DNA of 63,205 nt from Sphingobacteriaceae bacterium UBA2059 (GCA_002332615.1 DDAL01000024.1:28414-91618), one strand, 5' to 3'. Shown: positions 17,450-26,830, counted from the stretch's first letter. The notes: generated by a model not told the origin, from the letters alone. Translations and numbers: made by a program.

Positions 17450-18358
17450 TCAGGCTGATGCTATTTTATAAGCGATTGTCAATTTACTAAGCTTGTCTCT
17501 AAAGCCCGATTTATACTTAACCCAGGCAAAGGAACTATTGAGGTTTGCAATTAAAAACGAAAGAAGCTCAACGTCCATCCGTCCCCTGTTATTATCCAGT
17601 TTATGGTTCAGTCTACTTCTAAGTTTCAAAAAATACTGCTCAGCAAAGCCTCCGATTTTACCTTTTTCAAGCATAGTATCAACAAATAGTAATGAAAGTT
17701 TGAGTTCATCCAGTCTGCTCAGTTTCAGCGAGTAGTAAGCACTGTTATCATGCAGCCGATGATACACCAGCACATCATCTATTCCAATAAGCTTATATCT
17801 TGATGCCGTTATTGCCGCTATCCACCAGTCATAGCTTATTTTCTCAGGAAAAGGGAGAATCGAGTCAAGCAAAGCCCTTTTAAAGAATATAGTATGTCCC
17901 TGAGCCGGACTATAAAAAACAAGTCCTTCTAAGCCAACTTTCTCCAAATGCTTGCGCTTAGAGGCCGGATGATAGATGTGCCCTTTAAAATTAACACTTC
18001 GTGAATAGGCAAGCATAGCGTCAGAAGCCGCAAGTACCTCCCTAAGCCGCTCTATCTTGTTAGGAAGCCATATATCGTCCTGATCAGCAATAGCAATGTA
18101 GTCGCCGGCGCACTCTGATACCGCCTGTTCGAAGTTTTTATTATAACCCAGATTTTTTTCATTAAAGAAAAGCCTTATACAATCCGGATAGTTACTTTTC
18201 CAGCGCTCCAGTTTTTGTCTTGTATCGTCTGTCGAGCAATCATCGCATACAACCAGTTCAAGCGGCCGATAACTCTGATCAATGATGGATTTTATTTGTT
18301 CATCCAAAAACTCAGCACCGTTGTAAGTACACATCGCAACAGAAACAAGCTTCTTCAT
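17450..18358 (-). CDS. Glycosyltransferase family 2
   Basis: This 302-residue GT-A fold enzyme opens with SVAMCTYNGAEFLDEQIKSI and has the nucleotide-binding VCDDCSTDDT motif. The metal-binding DQDDIW block is near residues 93-98. No membrane segments are visible, so it is likely a cytoplasmic enzyme working on lipopolysaccharide or another surface glycan; the sugar and acceptor are unknown. It is 2 nt downstream of dapD and 5 nt upstream of GT9, indicating one transcript. Confidence 0.92.
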   Translation of the reverse strand: MKKLVSVAMCTYNGAEFLDEQIKSIIDQSYRPLELVVCDDCSTDDTRQKLERWKSNYPDCIRLFFNEKNLGYNKNFEQAVSECAGDYIAIADQDDIWLPNKIERLREVLAASDAMLAYSRSVNFKGHIYHPASKRKHLEKVGLEGLVFYSPAQGHTIFFKRALLDSILPFPEKISYDWWIAAITASRYKLIGIDDVLVYHRLHDNSAYYSLKLSRLDELKLSLLFVDTMLEKGKIGGFAEQYFLKLRSRLNHKLDNNRGRMDVELLSFLIANLNSSFAWVKYKSGFRDKLSKLTIAYKIASA

Positions 18359-18360
18359 AG

Positions 18361-19179
18361 TTAAACGGCTACATTATGCTCACGCAAAGCTTCGTTCAGC
18401 GATGTTTTTTTATCCGTCGACTCCTTTCGCTGACCAATAATCAGAGCACATGGAACCTGATACTCACCCGCAGCAAACGTTTTGGTATATGAGCCCGGAA
18501 TTACCACGGAGCGTGCTGGCACCCTGCTCTTATAATGCATTGGTTCGCTGCCGGTAACATCTATAATTTTAGTAGAGCCCGTAAGTACAACACCTGCACC
18601 TATCACAGCTTCCTTTTCAATATGTACCCCTTCAACTACAATAGCTCTCGACCCTATAAAGCAATTATCCTCAATAATTACAGGTGCAGCCTGGACGGGT
18701 TCTAAGACTCCGCCAATGCCAACCCCACCGCTAAGATGTACGTTTTTACCAATCTGAGCACATGATCCAACAGTAGCCCATGTGTCAACCATGGTACCTT
18801 CATCCACATAGGCACCAATATTGACATAAGACGGCATCATAATTACTCCGCGCGATAAGTAAGCGCCATACCTGGCAATACCATGAGGAACAACCCGTAC
18901 ACCAATTTCCTTATAGTTCGTCTTAAGTTTCATTTTGTCGTGGAAAACAAACGGCCCCACTTCAACTTCTTCCATTTGCCTGATAGGGAAATACAATAGT
19001 ACGCCTTTCTTTATCCAGTCGTTCACTTTCCATCCACCTTCGGCAGGTTCTGCAACACGAAGCTGTCCTTTGTCAAGCAAATCTATCAGCAGCTCAATCG
19101 CATCAGTATATTTTTTATCGTTAAGGAGGGAACGGTCATTCCATGCATCCTCGACAAGTAATTTAAGCGTATCTGTCAT
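18361..19179 (-). CDS. dapD: 2,3,4,5-tetrahydropyridine-2,6-dicarboxylate N-succinyltransferase
   Basis: DapD succinylates tetrahydrodipicolinate in the lysine and diaminopimelate pathway that feeds peptidoglycan. The 272-residue length is typical. The N-terminal helical domain (1-100) is followed by a left-handed beta-helix of hexapeptide repeats, with RGVIMMPSYVNIGAYVDEGT and GSCAQIGKNVHLSGGVGIGG. The C-terminal segment contains VPCALIIGQR. It is the first gene of a tight minus-strand run with two glycosyltransferases and a YrdC-family protein. Confidence 0.96.
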   Translation of the reverse strand: MTDTLKLLVEDAWNDRSLLNDKKYTDAIELLIDLLDKGQLRVAEPAEGGWKVNDWIKKGVLLYFPIRQMEEVEVGPFVFHDKMKLKTNYKEIGVRVVPHGIARYGAYLSRGVIMMPSYVNIGAYVDEGTMVDTWATVGSCAQIGKNVHLSGGVGIGGVLEPVQAAPVIIEDNCFIGSRAIVVEGVHIEKEAVIGAGVVLTGSTKIIDVTGSEPMHYKSRVPARSVVIPGSYTKTFAAGEYQVPCALIIGQRKESTDKKTSLNEALREHNVAV

Positions 19180-19352
19180 GTAAGTATATTTTACTGCAAA
19201 ATAAACCTTTTTAAAAGAAATAACCGTCTAATGCAGGTCTAAAGTCAGGTTTCTCTTTTGCATTTAAGCAGTAAAGCTATTTTATAAGTAAGAAAAGGCA
19301 AGTGATATACGGAATACCCTAACAAAAATTCACTTTAAGTAGCGTCTCTGCG

Positions 19353-19360
19353 TACATTTG
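19353..19360 (+). promoter_or_regulatory. -7 element of the S4-protein promoter
   Basis: TACATTTG matches the Bacteroidetes -7 consensus TAnnTTTG and lies 21 nt before the ATG at 19382. No good TTTG -33 box is seen at the expected distance. Confidence 0.55.
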
Positions 19361-19381
19361 CAATTTAAGGAGCAAAGTTAA

Positions 19382-19789
19382 ATGGCAGATAAAGAAAAGC
19401 TACGCATAGATAAATACTTATGGGCGATACGCATTTTTAAGACACGAAGCCTTGCTACCGAAGCCTGTAAAGCCGGAAGGGTCAAGCTCGACGGGCAAAA
19501 TATCAAACCCTCACACGAAGTAAAAATAGGAGAAACGTATAATGTGTCTAAAGGAATCGAGCGTAAGGTGATAAAAGTAACAGGCCTGCTTGCCAACAGG
19601 GTAGATGCCAAAACAGCTGTTAACTATTACGAAGATCACACTCCTGTAGAAGAAACGTTTGGCTTTAAGTCCGCCTTCCATGCTCCTATGCTACGTCGGG
19701 ATCGCGGAACAGGCAGGCCCACGAAAAAAGACCGCAGGGACATTGATGATCTTCTTGACGACGGGACCCGATCATTACAAAACGAGTAG
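19382..19789 (+). CDS. RNA-binding S4 domain protein (Hsp15/HslR-like)
   Basis: The 135-residue protein has an S4 RNA-binding domain at about residues 7-65 (LRIDKYLWAIRIFKTRSLA, CKAGRVKLDGQ) and a basic C-terminal tail rich in Arg and Lys. E. coli Hsp15 binds 50S subunits carrying a stalled peptidyl-tRNA and helps rescue them; a similar role is inferred from the family, not shown here. A consensus -7 box upstream supports this start and a monocistronic unit. Confidence 0.85.
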   Translation: MADKEKLRIDKYLWAIRIFKTRSLATEACKAGRVKLDGQNIKPSHEVKIGETYNVSKGIERKVIKVTGLLANRVDAKTAVNYYEDHTPVEETFGFKSAFHAPMLRRDRGTGRPTKKDRRDIDDLLDDGTRSLQNE

Positions 19790-19858
19790 TACGCTTATTT
19801 GTCGTAAGCTGAGTCGCCCTCTTAATGCAACTTTCTTTTTTAAGGATAGCTGATATAC

Positions 19859-19894
19859 AAAAAAAAGAGGCAGCCCATTTTCAGGATCGCCTCT
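19859..19894 (-). terminator. Terminator of the OmpH-like gene
   Basis: Read on the minus strand, AGAGGC and GCCTCT form a short stem with a long loop, followed by a run of eight T (complement of 19859-19866). It lies 24-60 nt past the stop at 19918. Confidence 0.6.
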
Positions 19895-19917
19895 CTTGTC
19901 CTGGTGTATCGGTTAAA

Positions 19918-20511
19918 CTATTTCTTAGAGTATTCCTCGTTCAACCCTTTTACCACTTCGCGGGTTACATCCAGGCTCTCGTCTGCAAACAGTAAAGAGG
20001 GATTAGACTTTGAATAGGTTAGCACCAGCTTATACCCTTTCTTTTTAGCATAAACCTTTAAGTAGTCAGCCACTTTATCATACAACTTTTCATTTTCAAG
20101 TGCGCTTTCATTGGCAAGTGAAGAACTTGCGTTCTGATTAAAGGCAGCCAGTTCCTGCTGTTTACGCGCCAGTCGCTGTTCAGTAGCTGCACGTTCTTCA
20201 GCATTCATAGTTTGTGCCCTCTGTTGATAGTCGGCAACCTCTTTTTGAAAAGCATTTCCTTTAGAAGTAAGGTCCTGCTGAGCTTTTTTAGACTTTGATT
20301 CAAGCTTACCTTTTATATCGGTAAAGTACTTGTAATTATTCACCAACGAATCTGAATTAACAAAAACTATTTCAGGATTAGGAGTAAGCACCGCACCGGC
20401 AGAGTCGTTTTTAGTTACTTTCGGCTGGTTTGCGTTGTTGCACGATACCATTACAGCTGCAAGTAATAAACCCGCAGAAAGCTTTGAGGAATATTTGAGT
20501 AATCTATTCAT
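19918..20511 (-). CDS. OmpH/Skp family lipoprotein
   Basis: The mature protein has the OmpH/Skp pattern: a start strand (PEIVFVNSDSLVNNY), a long Gln/Ala/Glu-rich coiled coil (about residues 65-140) and a short closing segment (YKLVLTYSKSNPSLLFADESLDVT). Skp is a periplasmic chaperone for outer-membrane proteins. This copy has a lipobox at VMVSC after a hydrophobic signal, so it is probably membrane-anchored. ATG 20511 is chosen because the promoter -7 box (20541-20534, minus) would put the transcription start after the alternative ATG at 20532. Confidence 0.85.
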   Translation of the reverse strand: MNRLLKYSSKLSAGLLLAAVMVSCNNANQPKVTKNDSAGAVLTPNPEIVFVNSDSLVNNYKYFTDIKGKLESKSKKAQQDLTSKGNAFQKEVADYQQRAQTMNAEERAATEQRLARKQQELAAFNQNASSSLANESALENEKLYDKVADYLKVYAKKKGYKLVLTYSKSNPSLLFADESLDVTREVVKGLNEEYSKK

Positions 20512-20533
20512 TTTCAGTAAGGAAATTATCATG

Positions 20534-20563
20534 CAAATATAACTTTAAGATTGAAGTTTACAA
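20534..20563 (-). promoter_or_regulatory. Promoter of the OmpH-like gene
   Basis: On the minus strand, TTG (20563-20561), a 19-nt spacer and TATATTTG (20541-20534) match the Bacteroidetes -33/-7 pattern. This placement excludes the upstream in-frame ATG at 20532 as the start. Confidence 0.7.
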
Positions 20564-20594
20564 GATACACAGCAAGAGGGCTAATTTTGGCTCA

Positions 20595-20627
20595 ATTGCG
20601 TAAATTGGCTTAAAAAGCTTAAATTTG
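20595..20627 (+). promoter_or_regulatory. gyrB promoter
   Basis: ATTG (20595-20598), a 21-nt spacer and TAAATTTG (20620-20627) match the Bacteroidetes promoter pattern. The ATG of gyrB is 20 nt after the -7 box, so the leader is very short. Confidence 0.65.
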
Positions 20628-20647
20628 ATATCTTGTTAAATTGAAGA

Positions 20648-22606
20648 ATGAGCGAAGAAAACGAAGACAGATCCAATTACTCAGCAGGTAATATTCAGGT
20701 ACTTGAAGGACTTGAAGCAGTGCGTAAGCGTCCGTCCATGTATATTGGCGATACGGGCGTAAAAGGTTTGCACCACCTGGTTTACGAAGTTGTTGATAAC
20801 TCAATAGATGAGGCTCTGGCAGGCCACTGTTCAGATATTAAGGTAACGATACATTCAGACAATTCCGTATCCGTTGAAGACAACGGCCGTGGTATTCCCA
20901 CAGGCATACATCCTAAAGAAAAGAAGTCGGCCCTGGAGGTGGTAATGACCGTCCTTCACGCAGGTGGTAAGTTCGATAAAGATACCTATAAGGTTTCCGG
21001 AGGGCTGCATGGAGTGGGCGTGTCCTGTGTTAACGCTCTGTCTTCCCTTATGGAAGTTACCGTTCATCGCGAGGGTAAAATTTTCAGGCAGGAGTACCGC
21101 CAGGGTAAGCCTCAGTATGATGTAAAGATCATAGGCGACACCCAGCGCACCGGTACCATTGTTAGGTTTCACCCCGATCCTGAAATATTCACCCTCACAA
21201 CCGAGTATAAGTACGATACGCTGGCTACCCGTTTGCGCGAGCTTTCCTTTTTAAACAAAGGAATACGTTTAAGTATTATCGACGAGCGCGAAGTGCTCGA
21301 AAACGGCAGCTATAGCGGCGAAGAGTTTTATTCAGATGGGGGCCTGAGAGAATTTGTTAAATTACTCGACAGCAACCGCACCTCCTTAATTCCCGAGCCT
21401 ATTTACGTGGAGGGTTTAAAGAATGGCGTACCTGTTGAACTGGCCTTACAGTACAATGATACCTATGTAGAAAATGTACACTCCTACGTAAACAATATCA
21501 ATACTGTCGAAGGAGGCACGCACGTTTCAGGTTTCCGACGAGGTCTAACGCGCACACTGAAGTCCTATGCCGAAAAGTCGGGCATGCTCAAAAATGTGAA
21601 GATTGAGATCGCCGGCGATGACTTTCGCGAAGGACTTACTGCCGTTATATCCGTTAAGGTAGCCGAGCCCCAGTTTGAGGGCCAAACCAAGACCAAACTC
21701 GGAAATAACGAAGTGATAGGTGCAGTGGATATGGCTATAGGAGAAATTTTGGGCAACTACCTCGAAGAAAATCCTAAGGAAGCCAGGATGATCGTCAACA
21801 AGGTCATTCTTGCAGCTACTGCGCGTGCAGCAGCGCGCAAGGCCCGCGAAATGGTTCAGCGTAAAACCGTTATGGGTGGCTCGGGTCTTCCAGGCAAGCT
21901 GGCCGATTGTTCCGATAAGGATCCGGAAAAATGCGAACTCTTCCTGGTCGAGGGCGACTCGGCAGGAGGTACCGCCAAACAAGGACGTAACAGGCACTTC
22001 CAGGCAATTTTACCCCTAAAAGGTAAAATACTTAATGTTGAAAAAGCCATGGAACATAAAATCTACGAAAACGATGAAATAAAAAATATTTTCACCGCGT
22101 TGGGAATAAGCATAGGCACGCCAGAGGATGAAAAAGCTCTGAACATGTCTAAACTTCGGTATCATAAGGTAGTGATCATGACGGATGCTGATGTTGACGG
22201 ATCGCACATTACAACACTTATACTCACATTTTTCTTTCGCTATATGAAAGAACTTATAGAGTATGGTTACATCTATATCGCAGCTCCGCCCCTCTATCTA
22301 ATAAAAAAAGGGAAGGAGCAAATGTATGCCTGGGATGATAAAGACCGCGATATGGCTATTCAAAAGCTCAAGGGTTCCGGAAAAGAAGACAGTGTACATG
22401 TGCAACGCTACAAAGGTCTGGGAGAGATGAACGCCGAACAGCTGTGGGAGACTACGCTCAACCCCGAAACACGTACCCTACGACAGGCAACCATAGAAAA
22501 TGCTGCCGAATGTGACCGTATTTTTTCAATGCTGATGGGAGATGAAGTTGCCCCAAGGCGAGACTTTATTGAAAAGAACGCTAAGTACGCAAAAATAGAT
22601 ACTTAA
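20648..22606 (+). CDS. gyrB: DNA gyrase subunit B
   Basis: GyrB is the ATPase subunit of gyrase, which introduces negative supercoils. The 652-residue protein has the GHKL ATPase region (EVVDNSIDEALAGH, DNGRGIPTGIHP, GGLHGVGVSCVNALS). The transducer domain follows, then the TOPRIM domain with EGDSAGG near residue 435 and DADVDGSHI near 515, and the C-terminal QRYKGLGEMNAEQLW block. Length matches family members without the large insert seen in E. coli GyrB. It has its own promoter, and its terminator hairpin contains the stop codon of the convergent haemoglobin gene. Confidence 0.97.
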   Translation: MSEENEDRSNYSAGNIQVLEGLEAVRKRPSMYIGDTGVKGLHHLVYEVVDNSIDEALAGHCSDIKVTIHSDNSVSVEDNGRGIPTGIHPKEKKSALEVVMTVLHAGGKFDKDTYKVSGGLHGVGVSCVNALSSLMEVTVHREGKIFRQEYRQGKPQYDVKIIGDTQRTGTIVRFHPDPEIFTLTTEYKYDTLATRLRELSFLNKGIRLSIIDEREVLENGSYSGEEFYSDGGLREFVKLLDSNRTSLIPEPIYVEGLKNGVPVELALQYNDTYVENVHSYVNNINTVEGGTHVSGFRRGLTRTLKSYAEKSGMLKNVKIEIAGDDFREGLTAVISVKVAEPQFEGQTKTKLGNNEVIGAVDMAIGEILGNYLEENPKEARMIVNKVILAATARAAARKAREMVQRKTVMGGSGLPGKLADCSDKDPEKCELFLVEGDSAGGTAKQGRNRHFQAILPLKGKILNVEKAMEHKIYENDEIKNIFTALGISIGTPEDEKALNMSKLRYHKVVIMTDADVDGSHITTLILTFFFRYMKELIEYGYIYIAAPPLYLIKKGKEQMYAWDDKDRDMAIQKLKGSGKEDSVHVQRYKGLGEMNAEQLWETTLNPETRTLRQATIENAAECDRIFSMLMGDEVAPRRDFIEKNAKYAKIDT

Positions 22607-22623
22607 CATCACCTGCTTTATTC

Positions 22624-22660
22624 ATAAAGGCCCGAACTTAATCAGTTCAGGCCTTTATTG
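22624..22660 (+). terminator. gyrB terminator, bidirectional
   Basis: A 15-bp stem (22624-22638 with 22644-22658, one G-T pair) is followed by T-rich sequence. The stop codon of the convergent truncated-haemoglobin gene (TGA on the minus strand, 22642-22644) sits in the loop region. Confidence 0.7.
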
Positions 22661-23034
22661 TATTCAGGATTTATTTTATAAAACATAATGCCGGCAATTG
22701 ACCGAGCCTTAAACTTTGCCGAGCTCGCCACATCGCCCTCGAAAAGACTATCCACCGAGTCTTCAAAAATCTCTATCCACCGGTTAAAATGCTCCTGCTT
22801 AAGAGTGTATAGTTCGTTTAGCTTAAAATGAGCGTCCATAGGATTTCCCTTAAAGCTCCTTTTCCCAAAAAGAATGGTCTCCCAAAAATCATACATCTTC
22901 GGTAAATGGTGTTCCCAGTTTACCCGGGCTATCTGGTTAAAGATATGCCCAATAAGAGTATCTCCCTCAACTTTACCATAAAACGTATTAACCAGCAGTT
23001 CGATGTCCGCGCGGTTAGCAATGTCTTTTTTCAT
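22642..23034 (-). CDS. Group III truncated haemoglobin
   Basis: This 130-residue globin of the truncated 2-over-2 fold resembles group III (TrHbP). Visible signatures are NTFYGKV with the B10 Tyr, HHLPKMYDFWETILFG in the E-helix region, NPMDAHFKL, and LKQEHFNRW with the likely proximal haem-ligating His. Group III members bind O2 or NO with high affinity, but their roles vary and none is proven here. It is the last gene of the mdh-protease-globin run, 29 nt after the protease gene. Confidence 0.88.
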   Translation of the reverse strand: MKKDIANRADIELLVNTFYGKVEGDTLIGHIFNQIARVNWEHHLPKMYDFWETILFGKRSFKGNPMDAHFKLNELYTLKQEHFNRWIEIFEDSVDSLFEGDVASSAKFKARSIAGIMFYKINPEYNKGLN

Positions 23035-23063
23035 GGATGCGCCCCTTACTATATGGTGGTATA

Positions 23064-23504
23064 TTAAAAGCCTTTACTGTCCTGCAAGGTAAAGCTTAAA
23101 GTTCTGGATGCATAATTAATCACGGCACCATACTTAAGAAGTATATCACTGCCGATAACGCCCGCTACAGGTTCGAGATCAATGGATGCATAGGCATCAT
23201 TCACGCTCGAAAGATCCAGCACGGCTATTGTAAAGTCAGTGAGTGTAAAACCGCCTATCGAAAAGGAAGGGAGTTCAAGCAGAAAGCTCTTCATAGTAGT
23301 AGTGCCCAGTCCTGCAGAAAGCCTGTCGCTCAGCAGCAACTTATCATCCTTTACGTGTTTCTCTACCGTCTGTTTATCCAGTACCGACCGCGAGGCACCC
23401 GTGTCAAGCACCGCTTTGTAGCAGGTACCAAAAACAACGACTTCCACCAGGGGGTGGAAGCCGTCAGTATGCATACTTATGATATCAAGCGGAATGCTTA
23501 TCAT
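23064..23504 (-). CDS. Retropepsin-like (clan AA) aspartic protease domain protein
   Basis: The 146-residue protein is a single-lobed aspartyl-protease-like domain. The active-site motif is VLDTGASRSVLD near residues 34-45, and the second half contains the hydrophobic-Gly flap-like segment AGVIGSDILLKYGAVINY. As in retropepsins, two chains would be needed to build one active site. There is no signal peptide, so it is likely cytoplasmic. It begins 16 nt after mdh. The substrate is unknown. Confidence 0.82.
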   Translation of the reverse strand: MISIPLDIISMHTDGFHPLVEVVVFGTCYKAVLDTGASRSVLDKQTVEKHVKDDKLLLSDRLSAGLGTTTMKSFLLELPSFSIGGFTLTDFTIAVLDLSSVNDAYASIDLEPVAGVIGSDILLKYGAVINYASRTLSFTLQDSKGF

Positions 23505-23520
23505 TCAGCAGATAGTGTTT

Positions 23521-24450
23521 TTAAATTTCGCCCAAAACGCTGTTCATGCTTTTTACAGCTTCAACGCTTTTTGCAAACTGAGCTTTCTCATCTTCGCTAA
23601 GCTCAAACTCAACGATCTTTTCCCAGCCATTTTTTCCCAACACTACAGGAACGCCAATAGCAACGTCATCATGGCCATATTCGCCTTCCAGAGATACGCA
23701 GCAAGGAATTAATTTCTTCTCATCTCTCAGAATGCTTTCAACAAGGTTAGCCACAGCTGCACCAGGAGCGTACCACGCAGATGTACCGATAAGCTTAGTC
23801 AGGGTAGCACCTCCAACCATAGTATCGGCTACAACTTTCTGCTGTTGCTCCTCGCTAAGCAGGCTGCTTACAGGCTTGCTGTTCCAGGTAGCATGCTTAA
23901 TTAAAGGAATCATAGTCGTATCACCATGGCCACCGATAACCACTGCGTTAAGGTCGGCAGGAGAGCAGCCTAAAGCCTGGCTCAGGTAATATTTAAAGCG
24001 GGAGGAGTCAAGAGCACCGCCCATACCAATAATACGGTTCTTAGCAACGCCTGATGATTTCAGTGCAAGGTAAGTCATAGTATCCATAGGATTGGATACA
24101 ACAATAATAATTGCTTCAGGAGAGTGCTTTAAGATATTTTCAGTTACACCTTTAACAATGCCTGCATTGGTACCGATCAAATCTTCGCGGGTCATACCCG
24201 GTTTACGGGGAATGCCTGAAGTAATTACAACCACATTTGAACCTGCAGTAGCACTGTAATCATTGGTAACACCTTTAATTTTGCTGTCAAAGCCCAACAA
24301 AGCAGAAGTCTGCATCATATCAATTGCTTTACCTTCGGCAAAGCCTTCTTTTATATCCAACAGTACTACTTCTTCTGCAAGCTCTTTTCTGGCAATATTG
24401 TCCGCGCATGTAGCGCCTACAGCGCCTGCACCAACTACGGTAACTTTCAT
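23521..24450 (-). CDS. mdh: Malate dehydrogenase
   Basis: Mdh oxidises malate to oxaloacetate with NAD+ in the citric acid cycle. ATG 24450 is used because it begins directly with the Rossmann motif TVVGAGAVGATCADNIA; a longer open frame upstream has no homology. The 309-residue protein has ITSGIPRKPGMTREDL with the substrate-binding Arg, VSNPMDTMTY, and the catalytic His in VVIGGHGDTTM. It belongs to the LDH-like Mdh group. TAAATTGC (24490-24483, minus) may be its -7 element. The protease-like and globin genes follow on the same strand. Confidence 0.96.
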   Translation of the reverse strand: MKVTVVGAGAVGATCADNIARKELAEEVVLLDIKEGFAEGKAIDMMQTSALLGFDSKIKGVTNDYSATAGSNVVVITSGIPRKPGMTREDLIGTNAGIVKGVTENILKHSPEAIIIVVSNPMDTMTYLALKSSGVAKNRIIGMGGALDSSRFKYYLSQALGCSPADLNAVVIGGHGDTTMIPLIKHATWNSKPVSSLLSEEQQQKVVADTMVGGATLTKLIGTSAWYAPGAAVANLVESILRDEKKLIPCCVSLEGEYGHDDVAIGVPVVLGKNGWEKIVEFELSEDEKAQFAKSVEAVKSMNSVLGEI

Positions 24451-24550
24451 AATTATTTCTTTTTTAATTGTGGAATAATAACGCAATTTAGCTAATTGTG
24501 GTAATGATAAAAATGTTTTTAAACGAATATGATAACCATCATTTTCAAAC

Positions 24551-26830
24551 TTAAAAAGGATAACCAATGGCCAGATTATAAACAATATTATCCTTTCTCC
24601 ACACCTTATCCCCGAAGTTAATCTTGTCAACTACCCAGCGCTCTCCTTCAGGCATCCAGGGCTTACGCAATGGTATGCCAACATCCAAACGTACAATAAG
24701 TATCGAGGCATCCACACGCACTCCGGCACCTGCCCCAACGGCCAGTTCCTTCAAAAAGTTCTTACTGAACTTCGTTCCCGGCCGGTGCTCACGGGTGTCT
24801 TCATTAAGCAGCCATATATTACCTGCATCTACAAAAAGGGCGCCGTTAACAATACTGAAAAGCTTCGCCCTGTATTCGCTGTTTAGTTCCAGCTTGATAT
24901 CTCCAGACTGATCTGCAGTTATGGCATCCGTACCCAGGTGCGGATCACGATAAGTGCCTGGCCCCAGGGAGCGGGCTTTAAAAGCACGAAGGCTATTTGT
25001 ACCGCCTATAAAAAACTGCTTAACGAAAGGTAAAGACCTTGAATTACCATAAGCATACCCGTAGCCTAATATCATACGGTTAGCCCATTTAGAGCTAACA
25101 CCCAGGCGTCTGTAATACCTCATGTCGGCCTCAGTGCGTATGTATTGAGCATAAGGAACGCCCCATATTTTATTGCTTCTTTCTTCTTTCGCTCCCGAAA
25201 TCAGGCCTGTAAGATTGGCCGAAAGATCCACATTGCCATTAAAGTAAAATGTATTGGTGCGGTATTCCTTATGGGTATTTGTGAAATTAAAGTTATAGGT
25301 AGGACCAAAGGTAAGCTGATCTTCAATTACCCTTAAAAGCGAAGGCCGGTTTGCCGCCTCGCGAAGATACATGGAATCAGCCTTCGGTTTCACCAGCGTA
25401 AAGCCAAATACGGTTAACTGGTGTTCTTTTTCCAAACTCTCCTTCCAGCTGTAGCCAAAAGAAGTACGGAAAGAGTTGATGGTATAGCTGTCCGGCCTTT
25501 GCAAAAGGTCAAAGCCCAATGTTACCTTGGTGCGGGGTATAAATGCACTGGTAGAGCGGGCCTTAAATGGAGTAAGAAGGCGAGGGATACTTAGATTTGC
25601 TTCAGCCCCGTAGCGTTGAATGTGCTTGCTGCTGTTATTACCCGAAAACTGCACATCAGCCCCTACGTAGGCAGATACAGTAAGAAGTTCGGCCCCTCTG
25701 AATGTATTCCTGTTTCGCCAGTTAAGTGTAAAGTCAGCCCCTGTAAAGTTGGCCGAGTTCGTTTTACCAGTTACTATGGCCTTAATAGATTTTTTAGCAT
25801 ATGGAGTCAGATAATAATACGCATCCAACTGGTTGTTAATGCTGTCCACCTCAAAAAACCTGTTCTTGACAAATTTAAAGGTACCCAGACTAGATAGCCT
25901 GCTCAATGACATGTTATGGTCTGTACGGTTATAGATGTCTCCCTTATGAAAGAACATGGTACGACCAAATACCTGCGGGCGAAATGTACGCTGCGGGTCA
26001 ATTACATAAAAGTCGTTGTATCTGCTGGCTGTGCTCATAGCTCCCTTTAGTGTATCAGTTGGCTGAAAATTAGGGTATATGACCACATTGTTAATATTGT
26101 AAACAGTTTGAGCCTTCTCGCTGGTATTTTTCTTAATAGTTACGTAAAGGTTCACTTTATGTCTTTTGCCCGTACTGTCTACCTCAACGATTAGATTTTC
26201 AGGACTAAAGTAATAAAAGCCCTCTTCCTTTAAACGATTGTCAATACGTTCCCTTTCTGATTTAATAACCTCAAGATCATAATTCTTCCCGCGTTTTAAT
26301 AAGCTGTGCGCCGCAGTATTATGTATAGCCTTACCCAGCGCGCTACTATCAGCCACGAAGTTAACGCTGTCTATCAGGTAACGCGGCCCTGCAGCAGCAT
26401 GATAGATCATGGATGCTTTTCGTTTTTTTATAACCGTATCAGCAGTAGTATATGCCTGGAAGAAACCCCTGTTCTCCAGTCGGTTGGTTACAAGATCTCG
26501 ATTATAGTCAACTTTTACCTTGCTGAAAAGAACGGGAGGCTCACCCAGCTTTTTAATCCATTTCAGAGGGCCCTTTTTAGCGTTCTTAGTTATGTTATAT
26601 ATCCAAAGCTTAGGCTTCAAGCCCAATATGGAAGTATTAGGCTTAGGTCTTAGTAAGGTATTCAAGTCGGCCTGCAGTTCTTTCTTTTGCTTTTTCTTTA
26701 AATCTTTATCCTCAATCTTAACCTTACCGCCGGTGTACAGATAGTCGCCTTTAGGAACGTTTTTAGTTACGTTGCAGGAGGCCAGAACAAAAAGGGGTAG
26801 TAAGGTATATAAAACAGCTCTCTTAGTCAT
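24551..26830 (-). CDS. tamL: TamL: lipoprotein-type TamA/BamA outer-membrane protein
   Basis: This Omp85-family protein (759 residues from ATG 26830) has POTRA-like repeats in its first half and a C-terminal 16-strand beta-barrel (bacterial surface antigen region). Visible features are QFFIGGTNSLRAFKARSLGPG and the final aromatic residue of VYNLAIGYPF. The N-terminal hydrophobic stretch ends in a lipobox, VLASC, so it is a lipoprotein; this is the TamL form known from Bacteroidetes rather than classical TamA. With TamB it moves lipids or proteins to the outer membrane. The chosen ATG overlaps the tamB stop by 8 nt (ATGACTAA); the longer frame to 26875 lies inside tamB. Confidence 0.9.
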   Translation of the reverse strand: MTKRAVLYTLLPLFVLASCNVTKNVPKGDYLYTGGKVKIEDKDLKKKQKKELQADLNTLLRPKPNTSILGLKPKLWIYNITKNAKKGPLKWIKKLGEPPVLFSKVKVDYNRDLVTNRLENRGFFQAYTTADTVIKKRKASMIYHAAAGPRYLIDSVNFVADSSALGKAIHNTAAHSLLKRGKNYDLEVIKSERERIDNRLKEEGFYYFSPENLIVEVDSTGKRHKVNLYVTIKKNTSEKAQTVYNINNVVIYPNFQPTDTLKGAMSTASRYNDFYVIDPQRTFRPQVFGRTMFFHKGDIYNRTDHNMSLSRLSSLGTFKFVKNRFFEVDSINNQLDAYYYLTPYAKKSIKAIVTGKTNSANFTGADFTLNWRNRNTFRGAELLTVSAYVGADVQFSGNNSSKHIQRYGAEANLSIPRLLTPFKARSTSAFIPRTKVTLGFDLLQRPDSYTINSFRTSFGYSWKESLEKEHQLTVFGFTLVKPKADSMYLREAANRPSLLRVIEDQLTFGPTYNFNFTNTHKEYRTNTFYFNGNVDLSANLTGLISGAKEERSNKIWGVPYAQYIRTEADMRYYRRLGVSSKWANRMILGYGYAYGNSRSLPFVKQFFIGGTNSLRAFKARSLGPGTYRDPHLGTDAITADQSGDIKLELNSEYRAKLFSIVNGALFVDAGNIWLLNEDTREHRPGTKFSKNFLKELAVGAGAGVRVDASILIVRLDVGIPLRKPWMPEGERWVVDKINFGDKVWRKDNIVYNLAIGYPF

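Noticed and set aside
24451..24630. 60-residue N-terminal extension of Mdh
   Set aside because: It overlaps the end of tamL, lacks homology, and the Rossmann motif starts directly after ATG 24450.
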